From assembly GCF_037038585.1 (NCBI RefSeq), contig NC_092520.1, positions 10,476,001 to 10,540,000 of the forward strand: a DNA stretch of 64,000 nt, given 5' to 3'. The notes under the pieces are model-generated. The model saw only the letters and a program-made list of their open reading frames with translations. It made no database searches and was not told where the DNA came from. The stretch comes from Patagioenas fasciata. Lineage: Eukaryota; Chordata; Aves; Columbiformes; Columbidae. The position numbers and the translations under genes are program-made. Each line of letters starts with the position of its first letter. Position 1 is the stretch's first letter. Below, one piece after another: positions 27,098 through 38,254 of the stretch.

Positions 27098-30000
27098 AAA
27101 TACCTTAGCTAGAAAGACTCAATGGTAAATTTCGAACAAAATGCTTATTTCCAAGGTTTTTAGTAAAACATACTAGTTTTCTTCTTTGATTTAGCACTGA
27201 GTTGTGCACAGAAAAGCAGTACCTTTGCATATGTTAGTTCTCAAACCCCACAGAGACTTCATACCCACATCCAATGGGGCCTGTAATTTCTAGAGTTGAG
27301 GTGCGAGGAAAAATGTCTCACTCCTTCCCTTTTGCTCCCAGGTTCTACACACTTCACTCTGTTCATCGCTGGCATTCCTCATGCTCTCCTCCCCTCCTTG
27401 GGTTGCTCCTCAGTTGACAGTAGTTTACCTGAAGCATCAGGAGCTGCTCTTGGCTTCCCCCTCCTGGTTTAACAATATAGATCATTAGGAAGAAAGTGCA
27501 GATTTTTGGACTGTGGGATGGACAGACTTTGCCAGGAAGAAGCGGACAGCACGTAAATATTTTTTGCATGGTCTGACATGCTCAGAAATACAGGGGCTTT
27601 GTTAAGAGGCAACCTACAACTGGGATGGGTGGCCTTCTCCAGCTGTCTCTCTGTGCCCCTGTAATAATGGGGCAGATCCACTGCTGGTACATCAGCTGTC
27701 TCTTACAAATACGATTCTTCTAGAGAATATAACACTTCAGGCATAGCAAACCGTGAGCATCCACTGCAGGTCTGGAGATATTTTAACCTCAGAGGAAATG
27801 CAGTGCATTCCACAGTACCAAAACAGATCCCATCCCTCTTACAATGTGGGTGATACAACCAGCAGGATACTAAACCTTCATGAATGCTAATCCAGCCCTT
27901 TAAGGAGCAGCATTTGTGTCAGCCCAGCTGAGGACTCAAGGTTCAAACCTAAAAGATACTGGTTAATTGATCTAATGTAGCCACAAAGGAAATTCTGGAG
28001 TTTCTGGGATTCACTATGATTAGCACAGGCACTATGATATACCAGGCTCTTTATGGGAATGAAGTCTCATTTCAGCACCATGTGTTTCACCAGTGCATCA
28101 CTATAGTGGCCTTAATGAAATATGCCAGCAGCACAGATGATGCAAACCCTAAATCACTATTCTGAGTCCTCAACTGTGTTCAATCTATCTTCGAAAAATG
28201 TGTGTTCATTGCAGAAAAGCTTAGTTCGGCCCAGGCACCAGTGGCATTTTGATTTAACCTTGCTGTTAGATTCTCTTTGTCAAAACAATAAAAACTGGTT
28301 CTATTTGTGAGGGCTGGGAAATCAGCAGACAAATCAGATGCATAATCCAGAGAAGAACAGCTCCAGCTTTTCTTAAATCACACTGGCATGTTTATGAAAT
28401 GATTGGCAGGCTGAAGTGAAAATTAATGTCCCTAGAAGCCCTTTTATTTTTTAAACAGGTAAACAGATTGCATTTTAATAACTATGTCTCTTCTCTGACT
28501 TGTGTGGCTTGAACTGCTATAGGCAATGACTAGTTAGACTCCCGCCTACCTCTCCAAGCAACATCTTGTAGTTTGGTACTATAGCCTGGTGCGTTAGTGT
28601 TGAGTGGAGGCTTTTCTCTTAGGCAGCTGTTTTAAAAGCAAATTTCTTACCAAATCATTACTTCTGTGCTCTGTTAGGCTGTTGTAGCTGAATTACTGCT
28701 CCCAGTGCAGCTGGTCTGCCACTCATATTATCTGCCCCTTCTCAGCCAGCTCCAAATCACTTTCTCACCTATGTGCCAGAAGCATTAGAAACAAATGGGT
28801 GACCCTGTACTTGCTTGCACTGGCTGCAAAGTGTGCTCACAGGTTGCTCTGTGCTGATATCAGACTCTGTGCATGGGTGCAAGCACATGCAGTATTTCGC
28901 TCACTTGCAGTCACATCTGCTAACGTGATAGGTGAAGATCTGCAATCAAGGAAAAAGACGAGGATTTCGTGCCAAAAGAATCAGCCCACAATCAGGACAC
29001 AGTGTGTGCACCACAGTGTTAGTGGAAGCTGAATGTGCGCAGTGCTTTCATACCCAACTTCACATCAGGCTTGTGTGGGCTGGAGTCTTCAAACAGAGAG
29101 AGGTTTTAACTCTTCTCCCTTTACAGCAACTGTTCTCTAGTCTGCTGTGGCCAAACACTCAGCATTTTGCAGAAAAATGGATTTAACTTAAAATTTCTAC
29201 CCTAAGCAGTGCAGTCATTGGCTATCTGTGGTATGCACTGGTGTTCTCTCCCCAGCCCAGGTTCAAGGCTGTGTGTAGTGATCTCTCATACCCCTTTCAG
29301 TCCCGCCTCCTAGAAGAGCAGATGAAAGACCACGCAAGAACTCACATGCTATTAGTACCATATGCTGAAATAGGCAAGTGTTGCTATGATCTAAGGGCTG
29401 GAATAATCATCATGTAGGGATGGATGGTCCTGCAGGCTTCAGAGTGGAAGTTCACTCCTCATCAGCCCTTCCCACGTTCCATCAGGGCTCACTTCCGCAG
29501 CCCTTTGCTACAGCAGTGACCATTTGCTCACCCAAGTAACCTCAGTGCTATGGGAACAGAACTGCCCGGGTAAATCTGGTTAATCCAGCTGTTAGCTGTG
29601 TAAAGCCCCAAGTCTCACACTGCTGTACAAGGGCTGGATTCTCACTGCAGAGGAAGGTTTCCATCAGGGCATGAAAACACTCCTGGTTTTTAAGTCCTGA
29701 AACATTTATGATGAATAAAACACCAAGATCCCACTGAGCAAACACTGAGGTTGTCTGGAATTTTGTGACAGACTGAGCGAGAAGCAGCAGAATACATGGT
29801 GGGATCCTTCCCCTGCCAGCAGGATGCTTATGACAGACCCACTTACAGGACTCAATTTAAAGCATAAAGAAAGGCTCAATTACGTAAATCCGGTTGATCT
29901 GCAAATGTGGAATTAAGTGCTGTCAGCCTCAACTTACTTGCCTGGCACAGAGTTATATTTTCATGTACACTTGGCTTACAGATAAAAAAAGCTATGGAGT

Positions 30001-30367
30001 TTAAAAGAGGGTTCAGCTCGCTTTTGCAAGCTGGTGTTACACACGCAGAAGCAGCAAGGACAATGCAGCCTGTAGAAAGATCAAGTCTATCATAACACAT
30101 GCCGCTCCTGAAGCCAAGTCACAGTCACTAACCCTTAAAACCTTTTGCCTTTCTGAAAAGCATAGCTCAAGGAAAAGGAAAAAAAGCAACCAATGCTTTT
30201 AGCCTTTCTCCAAACTCACCTTTGCCTGGTGAAGCAACTACTCACATCAGCAACAGAGAGGTTTGGTGAGACGAAGCTTTACACAAAATAAAACACAAAT
30301 ACAGTTGTATAGCAATCAGACAGCCTCTTCATTGCAGGTGCACTGAAGTGATCCTGAAATATTAATT

Positions 30368-30450
30368 AAGCCTCACAACACTCCAGAAAGGTAGACAGCC
30401 CCAAGTCTAGTTTACATGTGGGTCAATTGAGATTAGCACAGGAAAAGGAC
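30368..30450 (+). repeat. MIR-like SINE relic
   Basis: CCTCACAACACTCCAGAAAG followed by GTAGAC and TTTACATGTGGGTCAATTGA parallels the MIR stretch 'ctcacaacaaccctgtgaggtag ... ttttacagatgaggaaactgag'. It is diverged and the boundaries are approximate. Confidence 0.45.
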
Positions 30451-30938
30451 AGAAAGAGGAGATTGTGGCTCTGCTTGCATCTTGCTCTGACAGCACTGCC
30501 TAATACAACAACAGGCATTTAATGTGCCTACACACAGTGTCAGCTCCTGTTACAGTGCAGAACAAGAGCATAGTACTAGTATTATTATTTTAATTATAAA
30601 GCACTACCTATAGAAGAGTTGAGCCAGAAAATATAATTTTTTAGCACAGAGCTAACTACAAAACTAGCTGCTCACTATATGGTAATGGAACCAATATCTA
30701 TCAGAGAGATGTGAAACCACAAACAGCATCGTGATTAGATGACTCTAAACAGTACTTAGAAAACATTAGATACTAGATCCTAAAACAAGAGGAAAAAGAT
30801 CCCTGTCTGGTTGTGGTTAATAGATGCAGTCATGACTTCGATCACGCTTTAAGCTAACTGCCAACACACAAAAAAAGCCTGAAGCATCAGGAATACCTGA
30901 TAATCTATGTACTTTGTCATCAATTTTATGTTTATTAT

Positions 30939-30953
30939 AAAAAAAAAAAAAAA
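30939..30953. repeat. Poly-A tract (15 A)
   Basis: An uninterrupted run of 15 A. There is no clear retrocopy upstream of it, so it is treated as a simple repeat. Confidence 0.85.
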
Positions 30954-31079
30954 TCATGCAGGCAGTATTAGAAATAAATCTTAATGATTAAAAAAGCTCT
31001 AATCCTTTTCTGCATACCTCCAGTTTTATAGTGACAGATGAATGAGACCCAATGGGAAAATAATGATCCTTGCAGCCTC

Positions 31080-31102
31080 AAAAAAAAAAAAAATTAAAAA
31101 AA
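31080..31102. repeat. Poly-A tract
   Basis: A14, TT, then A7. No processed pseudogene was recognised next to it. Confidence 0.85.
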
Positions 31103-32582
31103 TCACTAGCTGCAATCTAGGCTCTCACCTCCCACTGTATATCTCTTTTGGCTTCTCCTCTAGGATACTTTGAGAATTCTCATCAGTAGGACTAAGTTCA
31201 TCTCCGTCTCTTTCCTTCCCCCTTGAATTTCAAATTGGACCGAGCCAGAGGCAGAAACTTCAGTGCCAAGTCCAGATACTAAGGAACGTGTCCCCACGTG
31301 GCTTCGCTGCTGCACCTCAACCTGCTGCTCCACTGAGGGCAACTCCCGAGGAGAAGCTCCCAAGGCAAAGACCAAACTCATTTTCACTAGTTACACATGC
31401 AACATACCTATACACCACCTACTAGAAAAATGCTTCCCTCTCAATGCTGATAACCACACTTGTAGAGCCCTGTGCAGAGTTTGTGTTGTGAGGTGAAAAT
31501 CAGTGTCTTTGTGACTAAGATAAAAAAGGTCTTCACTGGAAAGATACAAACTGAGTCTAATGCATTATGTTAAATACAGGTGAACCACGGGCATGATAAA
31601 TGCTGAGCCATCTCACATCTGTGTATGCTGCAAATATTACAGGGTATTGCTCCCAAGCTTGTGTTGGAGATTAAGGGGCAGGTTTTTGGCATGTGTAAAG
31701 TGATGCTGCTCTACTAAGATGCACCAGAATGATCCCTATTTATGCCAACTGTTTGACTGCTGCTTAAATGTCTTCTCAGCAAAGTAAGGTAAAGGAGATA
31801 AAGAAGAAATAAAGGAAGTTGGATCAGCTATTGGATTGAAGAAAAAAAGTTGCTTCTCAGAATGAAGAAGTTAAAAAGTGCCTGTTTCACCTTCCTGCCC
31901 TCCATGGCAACTACGAGCAGACTGGAAAACAACTGCAGGGAGAAAAAGGGAAGGAGAGCTTAAATTTGAATGGTTCAGACCCTCTCCTTTGGAACATACT
32001 GAAACCACATGGCAGCTCCTGCAGTTTCTGTCTGCACACACGAGACAAAGAACCACAGTAATGAGGGCTTCATTCTTACTCTGCTGTAGATCTGGCCTGA
32101 TCCTGCTTTCAGTGGCATCAGTACATGCATTGTAAAATAATCACTAAGAGCATCTGAATGCTTGAAGTATTTGACATTCAGGGCATGTGAGTGCAGAATG
32201 AGTGCAACTTTCACAATGAGCGTCTGGTATAATAAAACATCATATCCTGTCTGATCCCTTTAATCGTTTTTCTTGCTCCATCTTTCTGGCTGCATAAATA
32301 ACACTTCTTTTGCAAACTCACTGAATGTTGAATTGATGCAAGATAGGAAGTTCTCCATGCACAGCTGTTCGCTTGCCAAAAAGCTGTGATTTGCATCATG
32401 GGAGAGTCTCCCCTCGGGTGCTACATAATTGTGCTCTCTTCTTCATAGGTTAACTTATACCTTTCCCCATATTCTACCAACTCTTGCATTCAAGGTGGGA
32501 ATGTCCACATCCATTACAGAGACTAGATAGAGTAACACTCTATATTTTTAATACAGAATCCCAATTCTGCAATGTATAAAAT

Positions 32583-32588
32583 CTTTAT
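32583..32588 (-). promoter_or_regulatory. NOX4: Candidate NOX4 polyadenylation hexamer
   Basis: TTTATT on the + strand is AATAAA on the - strand, 475 nt past the NOX4 stop codon. It is the first clear canonical hexamer found downstream of the stop; the AATAAA inside the last codons at about 33078-33083 is coding. A weaker ATTAAA variant lies near 32800. No strong GU-rich element is obvious, so the site is tentative. Confidence 0.35.
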
Positions 32589-33063
32589 TACGGAGTGTTT
32601 CCACCCCAAAGCCATGAGATTTGTATACTAACAAAAACAATAGGTCTTTGTAATGCACTATGTTTTGTTTGGATTACCCTGCGGTTTGGTTTACTGACCA
32701 AGCTTCAGAGGACTGAAGTGGACGAAGACCAAACATGCCACAGATTGTTCTTCCACTGGCTTTTAAAGCAACTGTGTCTCTCCCCAGCTTCTGCACTTTT
32801 TAATTAACAGAAACAACTCCAAAGAATCACCACTGCCACAAATATTGTGTGAGCGCATTTGGCTTTGAGTATAAGCACTTACTATTTGTTGGTATACTGC
32901 TGCATCCATCATTTTCCAAAGTCTTAAATAAACATAAATAAGAAAATCTGTGTTATTCTTTGGTACATTTCTGTCTGTTTAAACCACAGCTGAACTTCTA
33001 TGTTGTACAAACAAAAAAATTGCACTTTTATCTTCCAGAGAGTCTTGCTAGTCCAACAGGCTT
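32589..33063 (-). other. NOX4: NOX4 3' UTR (predicted)
   Basis: Sequence between the NOX4 stop codon and the first canonical AATAAA on the - strand. The extent is an inference from the hexamer only. No repeat or ORF of interest was recognised. Confidence 0.4.
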
Positions 33064-33184
33064 TCAGCTGAAGGATTCTTTATTATACTCAAACCTTGTC
33101 CCATAAGGGTTGCTGCTGTTGCTCAGTTTATGAAGTATCTTAGAGATTTTGTTTGGTCCACAACAGAAAACTCCAATGGTCTTC
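33064..33184 (-). CDS. NOX4: NADPH oxidase 4, last coding exon
   Basis: NOX4 is a membrane haem-flavoprotein that transfers electrons from NADPH to oxygen and mainly releases hydrogen peroxide. It needs p22phox (CYBA). Read from 33184 down to the TGA at 33066-33064, the exon encodes KTIGVFCCGPNKISKILHK, then LSNSSNPYGTRFEYNKESFS. This is the NOX4 C-terminus: FCCGPN is the nicotinamide-side Cys-Gly-Pro motif of the NADPH-binding fold and the YNKESFS end is typical of NOX4. The acceptor is TAACAG|G, preceded by a long pyrimidine run (the A-rich 33190-33210 on the + strand). The first G completes the codon split with the previous exon (CG|G). It was previously a shadow-free region in the sense of having no competing frame: no stop interrupts it. 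Confidence 0.97.
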
Positions 33185-33530
33185 CTGTTAAAAAAGAAAA
33201 AAAAAAAGAAGCTATGACATTGCAAATAAACAGTAACTTACAATGATAGATCCTGGTCTTATTGTATTACATATAAGCCATCTATGCATAGATTTTAAGG
33301 TGAGAACAGCTCACTAGGTCATGTAGTTAGTCTTACTGAAGCCACTAGATCTCTCCCAAGTATCCCCACAAGAAGTCCTATTACTTATTTGACTAAGAGA
33401 ACTCTTAGAAAAAAGTACCTCATCTTAGTCTCAAGACACCAAGTGACAAAAAATTACTACTTCTTACTCTAATTTTTTCCATGATTTATTCCTTTTTTTT
33501 TTTGTTGAAAATGTGTCTCACTGTAATGAC

Positions 33531-33602
33531 TTCATTAGTGTAACTCGTGATTTACACCGGCAGGAGATCTAGTCACTAACGGTGATTCGTTACACTAATG
33601 AA
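33531..33602. repeat. Inverted repeat, possible ancient amniote repeat fragment
   Basis: TTCATTAGTGTAAC at 33531-33544 is repeated as its exact reverse complement GTTACACTAATGAA at 33589-33602, giving a 14-bp stem with a 44-nt loop. The left side, TGACTTCATTAGTGTAACTC then GTGATTTACACCGG, also resembles a palindromic old repeat I recall from turtle and crocodile genomes (gacttcaatggagttactcctgatttacaccgg). The stem is seen directly; the family assignment is from memory. Confidence 0.55.
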
Positions 33603-35030
33603 AACAGAACATTACTAACCCATGATTATTTCTGGCAGCAGCGGAATAACTTTACCACTTTTGTTTCACATTAGCATGTAATCTTTCCTACAGCAGCTGT
33701 ATCGAACAGTCTTATGAAAAACCAAACACAGAATATGATCCTTGTTCATCATCCACAGCTATCAGCCTTGGTTCATTAGTTAACCTGACTATTTCACTCT
33801 ACTCCACTGACAACAGCTCTTTGTTCTCCAGCCAGCTTACACATGGACTGTACATCAGACATACAGTGGTGATTCACACAGCACCTAAGGGCTCAGAACA
33901 GGAGCCAGCGTCAGAACCGGGCACATCCATAACAGTAGGACTGAGCCTCTCACGATATTAATCACCTTCCTTTTTCTGAAAGATGAGGAGAAGGGAATGG
34001 AAGGAGCAGGGAAAGAGGATGTGGTGCTGTCTCTTCTATATCATGGAAAAAAAAAGCCTCATCTTCCTGCTGAAACTGTGCCACTACAAAGAAAGATCTT
34101 AAAGAGCATCCAAGAGGGAACACAGCTTTAGCTATTGTGATCCACAGCACTCACCAAGAGGCTGGAGACTTGCGTTCTGGTCCCTGTCTCCAGGCCTGTT
34201 TCAGTATTTTATCCAGTAACTATTTAGTATAAAATATCTTAGCACATGCAGGATAATCACATGCAGAGTTTAAAGCTGTCTGCATATGTGTTTGGAGAGA
34301 GAAGGGAACTAACACGTCTACGAACAAATCTTTGCTGCATGCTGTGAAATGTCTGTGCCTGGTGCTCTTCAGCAGCTCAAGCAGCATGGCCATGCCCCCT
34401 GCACCTGTGCACAGCAACACCGGCACAGCACAACTCAGGACTCAAACATCAAAAAGCATCACAGAGTTACGCAGGTAACTGCAACAGTGCTCTTGTGCAG
34501 GCACTGTACAATGATGACTTTAATTGCCTTCAATTGCATCATCTCTCATATCAATCCATGGCAAACATTCATAATTCATACTTTTCTCACCCTCATGTAT
34601 ATCTATTAAACTTTCTTGTCCTGGCAATACCTCTTTTAATGGGAAAGGGTGCTGTGCTGGTGGTTGGATTTGCAGAAATAATGAGAACACTATTACTCAT
34701 TGCTCTCAAATAAGATTCCTCAGCACTTGCAGACTCTGAACACCCTCTAATCTGCGCACAGTAGAGAAAAACGGTGCATGAGCTGCCACAAAGAATCTGT
34801 TTTCTACTATGCATTTAATTGACAGAATTAATGTTGTTGTTTGTTTTCATTAGTCTAATTAGTACAGACAACTGATAAATAAAACCCAAGAGTTCATCTG
34901 TCTCTCTGCCTTTCATTACATATATCTAACTGCTGAAGCACAGACATCTAAGCAGCATGTACTGCTAATGTATTCTCATCCCAGCATCATTTGTCCATGG
35001 TACAAAGAATTTTTGGCTAGCAAACAACAT

Positions 35031-35140
35031 CAGAGAAGGGTTAAACGACTTGCCCGAAGTCACGCAAGAAACCCATGGCTGACTAAGGTCTCCTGAAACC
35101 CAGCTGAACCGCTGCCCTGTACAGTGAGCCAGATGCTCTC
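35031..35140 (+). repeat. MIR-like SINE relic
   Basis: GGTTAAACGACTTGCCCGAA, GTCACGCAAGAAACCCATGG and a later CTCCTGAAACCCAGCTGAAC follow the MIR core and 3' part (ggttaagtgacttgcccaaggtcacacag ... aacccaggtctcctga). It is the best MIR match in the window and lies in the last NOX4 intron, antisense to the gene. Confidence 0.65.
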
Positions 35141-35637
35141 AAACTTCCTTCCCTGGATACCCACCATCTATCCTGGACATTCCTCCATGTACCATTTAGG
35201 TCTCACAGTTCACACCCAAAGTCCTCGCTCACCTATGTCCCCCACTTCTCTGCTTGCAGGGGCTTCGCTCCTGCCTGGATGCTGTGACACAAGCAGGCAG
35301 GCAGCTGAAAGTAGCTACTACATGGAGCAGCATGCTACTACCCTGAGGTGATAGGCTTTACCTGCATATTACTCATTTGGGTCAATGGCTCACCTTGTTG
35401 CTCAGATGAAAACAGGCAGCTAAGTAGTGCTATGTCTGAAAATCTTTAAAAATGCCATTAACATGTTTACAATTAGGGAAACTATGTTATGGGCCATTCT
35501 TTGTAATAATCATAAACATTAATAGATGATTTTACTCATTCAGAGCACTAAGCAAATAAATCTTCAGCGTTCCCATGGGATGAGCATCCTATGGGATGAC
35601 TAGGTCAGCACTTATTCTTACATCCACTCTATGAACA

Positions 35638-35715
35638 GCAGGAGGTGACGGAGAGGTGAAATACTTTGCTATCTAGAGAGGACAGAGTCAGGACTTGAAA
35701 TGCTCCAGTTTTAAA
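35638..35715 (+). repeat. MIR-like SINE relic
   Basis: GGAGAGGTGAAATACTTTGC followed by GACAGAGTCAGGACTTGAAA resembles the MIR segment 'agagaggtgaaatgacttgccc ... cagagctgggacttgaa'. It lies about 0.5 kb from the copy at 35.03 kb and has the same orientation. Confidence 0.5.
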
Positions 35716-36410
35716 ACCCACATTAATTCCTAGACAGAGATTTCTCCTTCATAGTGCATGAGAAATATACCATGGTGCTCCATGCCTTTCTGTCCTATGG
35801 ATATTAATGTTTTTTTCTAGGTCATCCTCCATCTGGAAGAAAGCACATGTCCACTTGAACTAAGCAAAACTGAGAAAGTGTGGCTGCCAAGGCATGGTAT
35901 AAGCTTTTCATCCAGGAGACAACTGAACAGAAACAAAGCTGCTGATCCATCCCCAAAAAGGGACCGCGACAAACAACACCAACAATTTATTATATAAACT
36001 GTCCAAATGCACATCCTTGGGGCTGCAGGTGTCATATGAAATATCAACAGTAGATGGCACACGTCTGCTCCTCTTAGTCCAAAGGAAAGAATCAGGAACC
36101 TGATGATGGGTTGTCCCATGTCAGGCTCTGCAGGTCTGGCAAAGCTCTGACACTCGCAAATACACTTTGCGTAGTTGGGACCCAAACAGCAACAACAGCA
36201 ACAATTCACAAACCACAATCCCATCAGATGGCTAAACTGATGAGACTTTGCCAGCTGTGTGTTTATTTATGTGTAGTTTTTGCTAAAAATCACAAGATAA
36301 AAAGTGGAAAATATCTTGGCTGCCCACAAACAAGCCCAAGGAGATGACAGCAAATACATGTGAAAGCCTGAATAATGGACCCAGATGTTGGAAACAACAT
36401 TGTTACTCCA

Positions 36411-36442
36411 TTTTTTTTTTTTTAATTTTTTAAATTTTTTTT
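36411..36442. repeat. T-rich low-complexity tract
   Basis: T13, AA, T6, AAA, T8 inside the last NOX4 intron. No function is apparent. Confidence 0.8.
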
Positions 36443-37960
36443 GGTCTCTGTATTTCAACAGGGTCGTTTAGGTGGAAAATAACAGAGAAATAAGAACCAA
36501 AATAAAATTAGTAGGAGCCCAGGAAATTGGACTACAGAGAAAAACAGAAGTCCCAGTCTCATCTAGGGAAACAGGGAGATATAGATACAGATCTACATCT
36601 CTAAACACTGCTAAAGCAGTGACAAAGGGTGAGGAAGCCTACATGATAGCAAGCTGCCAGATAATTGAACGAGTCAGAACATTATTTAGGTACTAAAAGA
36701 TGTCTTGCTTGGAAATGGTGGCACAACTGAAAGACCTGATGTGAAAACGCAGAGGAAATGGTACTTGAAGTCTAATTAGGAATAATGCAACAGAAACCAC
36801 AAAAGAAAAGGCGAGTATGACTGCCATTAATAGCTTCATCTGTATTATGTGCACTTAAAGCCTTGCAAGGAAGTGGCAGAAACCTCATCATTTTCATCTT
36901 TTAAAACGGGATTCACACAGTTAAACAAAAAAGACATCAGAATAGAGCATAAAAGGTCAACAGTCCTCTATGGCTGAGCCTGAGTCAAAGAGTCAACTTG
37001 GCTCTCTGACCTCTCTAATTCCCTTTCTTCCCCATGGTTCTTCACTACAAAATCCTTCTTTAAATGATAATCATTTGCACAGTGTGACAATCCTACTAGT
37101 GATGTCCCTCTGTAGCAGGTTTTGGGGCATCCTGGCAAGAGACCATGTCCACAACATCCTCTAGGACCTGAATCCAAGCTAAATATTGACAGCAGCTTAC
37201 ACTGCCAACAGTGATACACACTTGTGCTCAATATCTCTCAAGTGCCAGGGCTCAGTGTCCCCTTGTCATGCCCAGCCTCCAAAGAGAAGAGTCAATAAGC
37301 CATGGGCAGATGTTCACTTTGCAAATGCAACAGAGGACAGAAAGTTCTTGAGGGAAAGTTCTGCAGGTGATCGTAAGAGCACCTCTTGACCTGGTCCACC
37401 CAGATTACTACCAACAGCTACTGAGGGTGGTTTGCTACAAGGCCAGAAGTTGATGAGGGAAGATTCATACAAGTCCTTTTATCAGATCAGCTTCTGAGGC
37501 TGAAAAACTGCCAGTGGGGGGTAAAATACTCAACCAACAAAGCTGGATCTGGACAAAAACATTCCATAATGCATGCCTTCTCCCGTTTAAAACTGTCTTG
37601 TTTCAGACAATAATATGTTAGTCGAGCAGAGTAAGACGTCATTGTCAGGTCTTAACAAAGAATAAAAAAGTGTCAGGAATCTCCAAAGGTAATATATCAT
37701 CTGAATAAAAACAATACAGGACAGTCAGATTCTTCCTTGTGCATTCTGTTTGTAAACCAGCATTATAAATCATGAAAATTATAGGAGAAATCGACAATTT
37801 TAAAAAATGCAACTTTATATATACAACCAGCATATGTTGCAAGCAAGATACTGCCACAGATAAAACCATATGCAATCTCTGTGCAGTGAGATGGAAATCT
37901 ATTGCTTTTATTTTCTAGACCACTGAAAATCCTCACTGCATTAAAAGATGAACTGAGTGT

Positions 37961-37980
37961 AAAAAAAATAAATAAATAAT
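37961..37980. repeat. (AAAT)n microsatellite
   Basis: A8 followed by TAAATAAATAAT, a short A-rich tetranucleotide repeat in the last NOX4 intron, about 170 bp past the penultimate exon. Confidence 0.75.
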
Positions 37981-38153
37981 AGTTTCAGTTTGTACAGGCT
38001 CTCACAGCAAAAGATTAGCTAATTTCAACATCAGTAGCTTAAACATTACACTCTAATATAAAACCCAAAAATATATTCATACAAACATAGCTAGAAACAG
38101 ACAACATTCCCCGCCTCCAAATTGTGGTATTCTTCAAGCGGACTGGTACTTAC

Positions 38154-38254
38154 CGCCTGTTACACTTCGCTATTTCATCAAAAAGGAGTTTCCACCGGGG
38201 TCGTCCAATCAACAGCCTTGAGTTTAGGGCTTGATATTTTTCACCAATTATTTT
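38154..38254 (-). CDS. NOX4: NADPH oxidase 4, penultimate coding exon
   Basis: Read from 38254 down, the exon encodes KIIGEKYQALNSRLLIGRPR then WKLLFDEIAKCNR, a close match to the human NOX4 segment ahead of the C-terminal CCGP motif. It forms part of the NADPH-binding lobe on the cytosolic side of the membrane. The acceptor is TTGCAG|A (phase 0) and the donor is CG|GTAAGT, leaving two bases (CG) that join the G of the last exon to give Arg. Human NOX4 has Gly at this split codon (NRGK, from memory), so this is a substitution right at the junction. The length is 101 bp with no stop. Confidence 0.97.

Larger units (their letters stand above)
13593..32582. other. Intergenic region between TYR and NOX4
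   Basis: About 19 kb of non-coding DNA between two convergent genes. Recognised content is a retroelement-like repeat at about 14.13-14.58 kb, CR1 fragments at 15.54 and 16.68 kb, simple repeats at 19.2, 23.3, 27.06, 30.94 and 31.08 kb, and a MIR-like relic at 30.37 kb. The longest open frame (25833-26282, - strand, 149 codons) has no recognisable domain. The rest is AT-rich sequence in which I see no gene, RNA or regulatory element that can be supported by eye. Confidence 0.75.
33185..38153 (-). other. NOX4: NOX4 last intron
   Basis: A 4.97-kb intron from donor GTAAGT (38153 downward) to acceptor TAACAG. It holds a hairpin-forming inverted repeat at 33531-33602, two MIR-like relics near 35.0 and 35.65 kb, a T-rich tract at 36411-36442 and an (AAAT)n run at 37961. 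A 135-codon open frame on the - strand (35817-36224) begins in a Cys-rich GTT/GCT run and matches nothing I know. Confidence 0.88.

Noticed and set aside
30939..31102. Two poly-A tracts as tails of processed pseudogenes
   Set aside because: No coding-like or RNA-derived sequence was recognised upstream of either tract on the matching strand.
35817..36224. 135-codon - strand ORF starting in a Cys-rich run
   Set aside because: The Cys run comes from a short GTT/GCT-like repeat read in one frame. Nothing else in it resembles a protein family.
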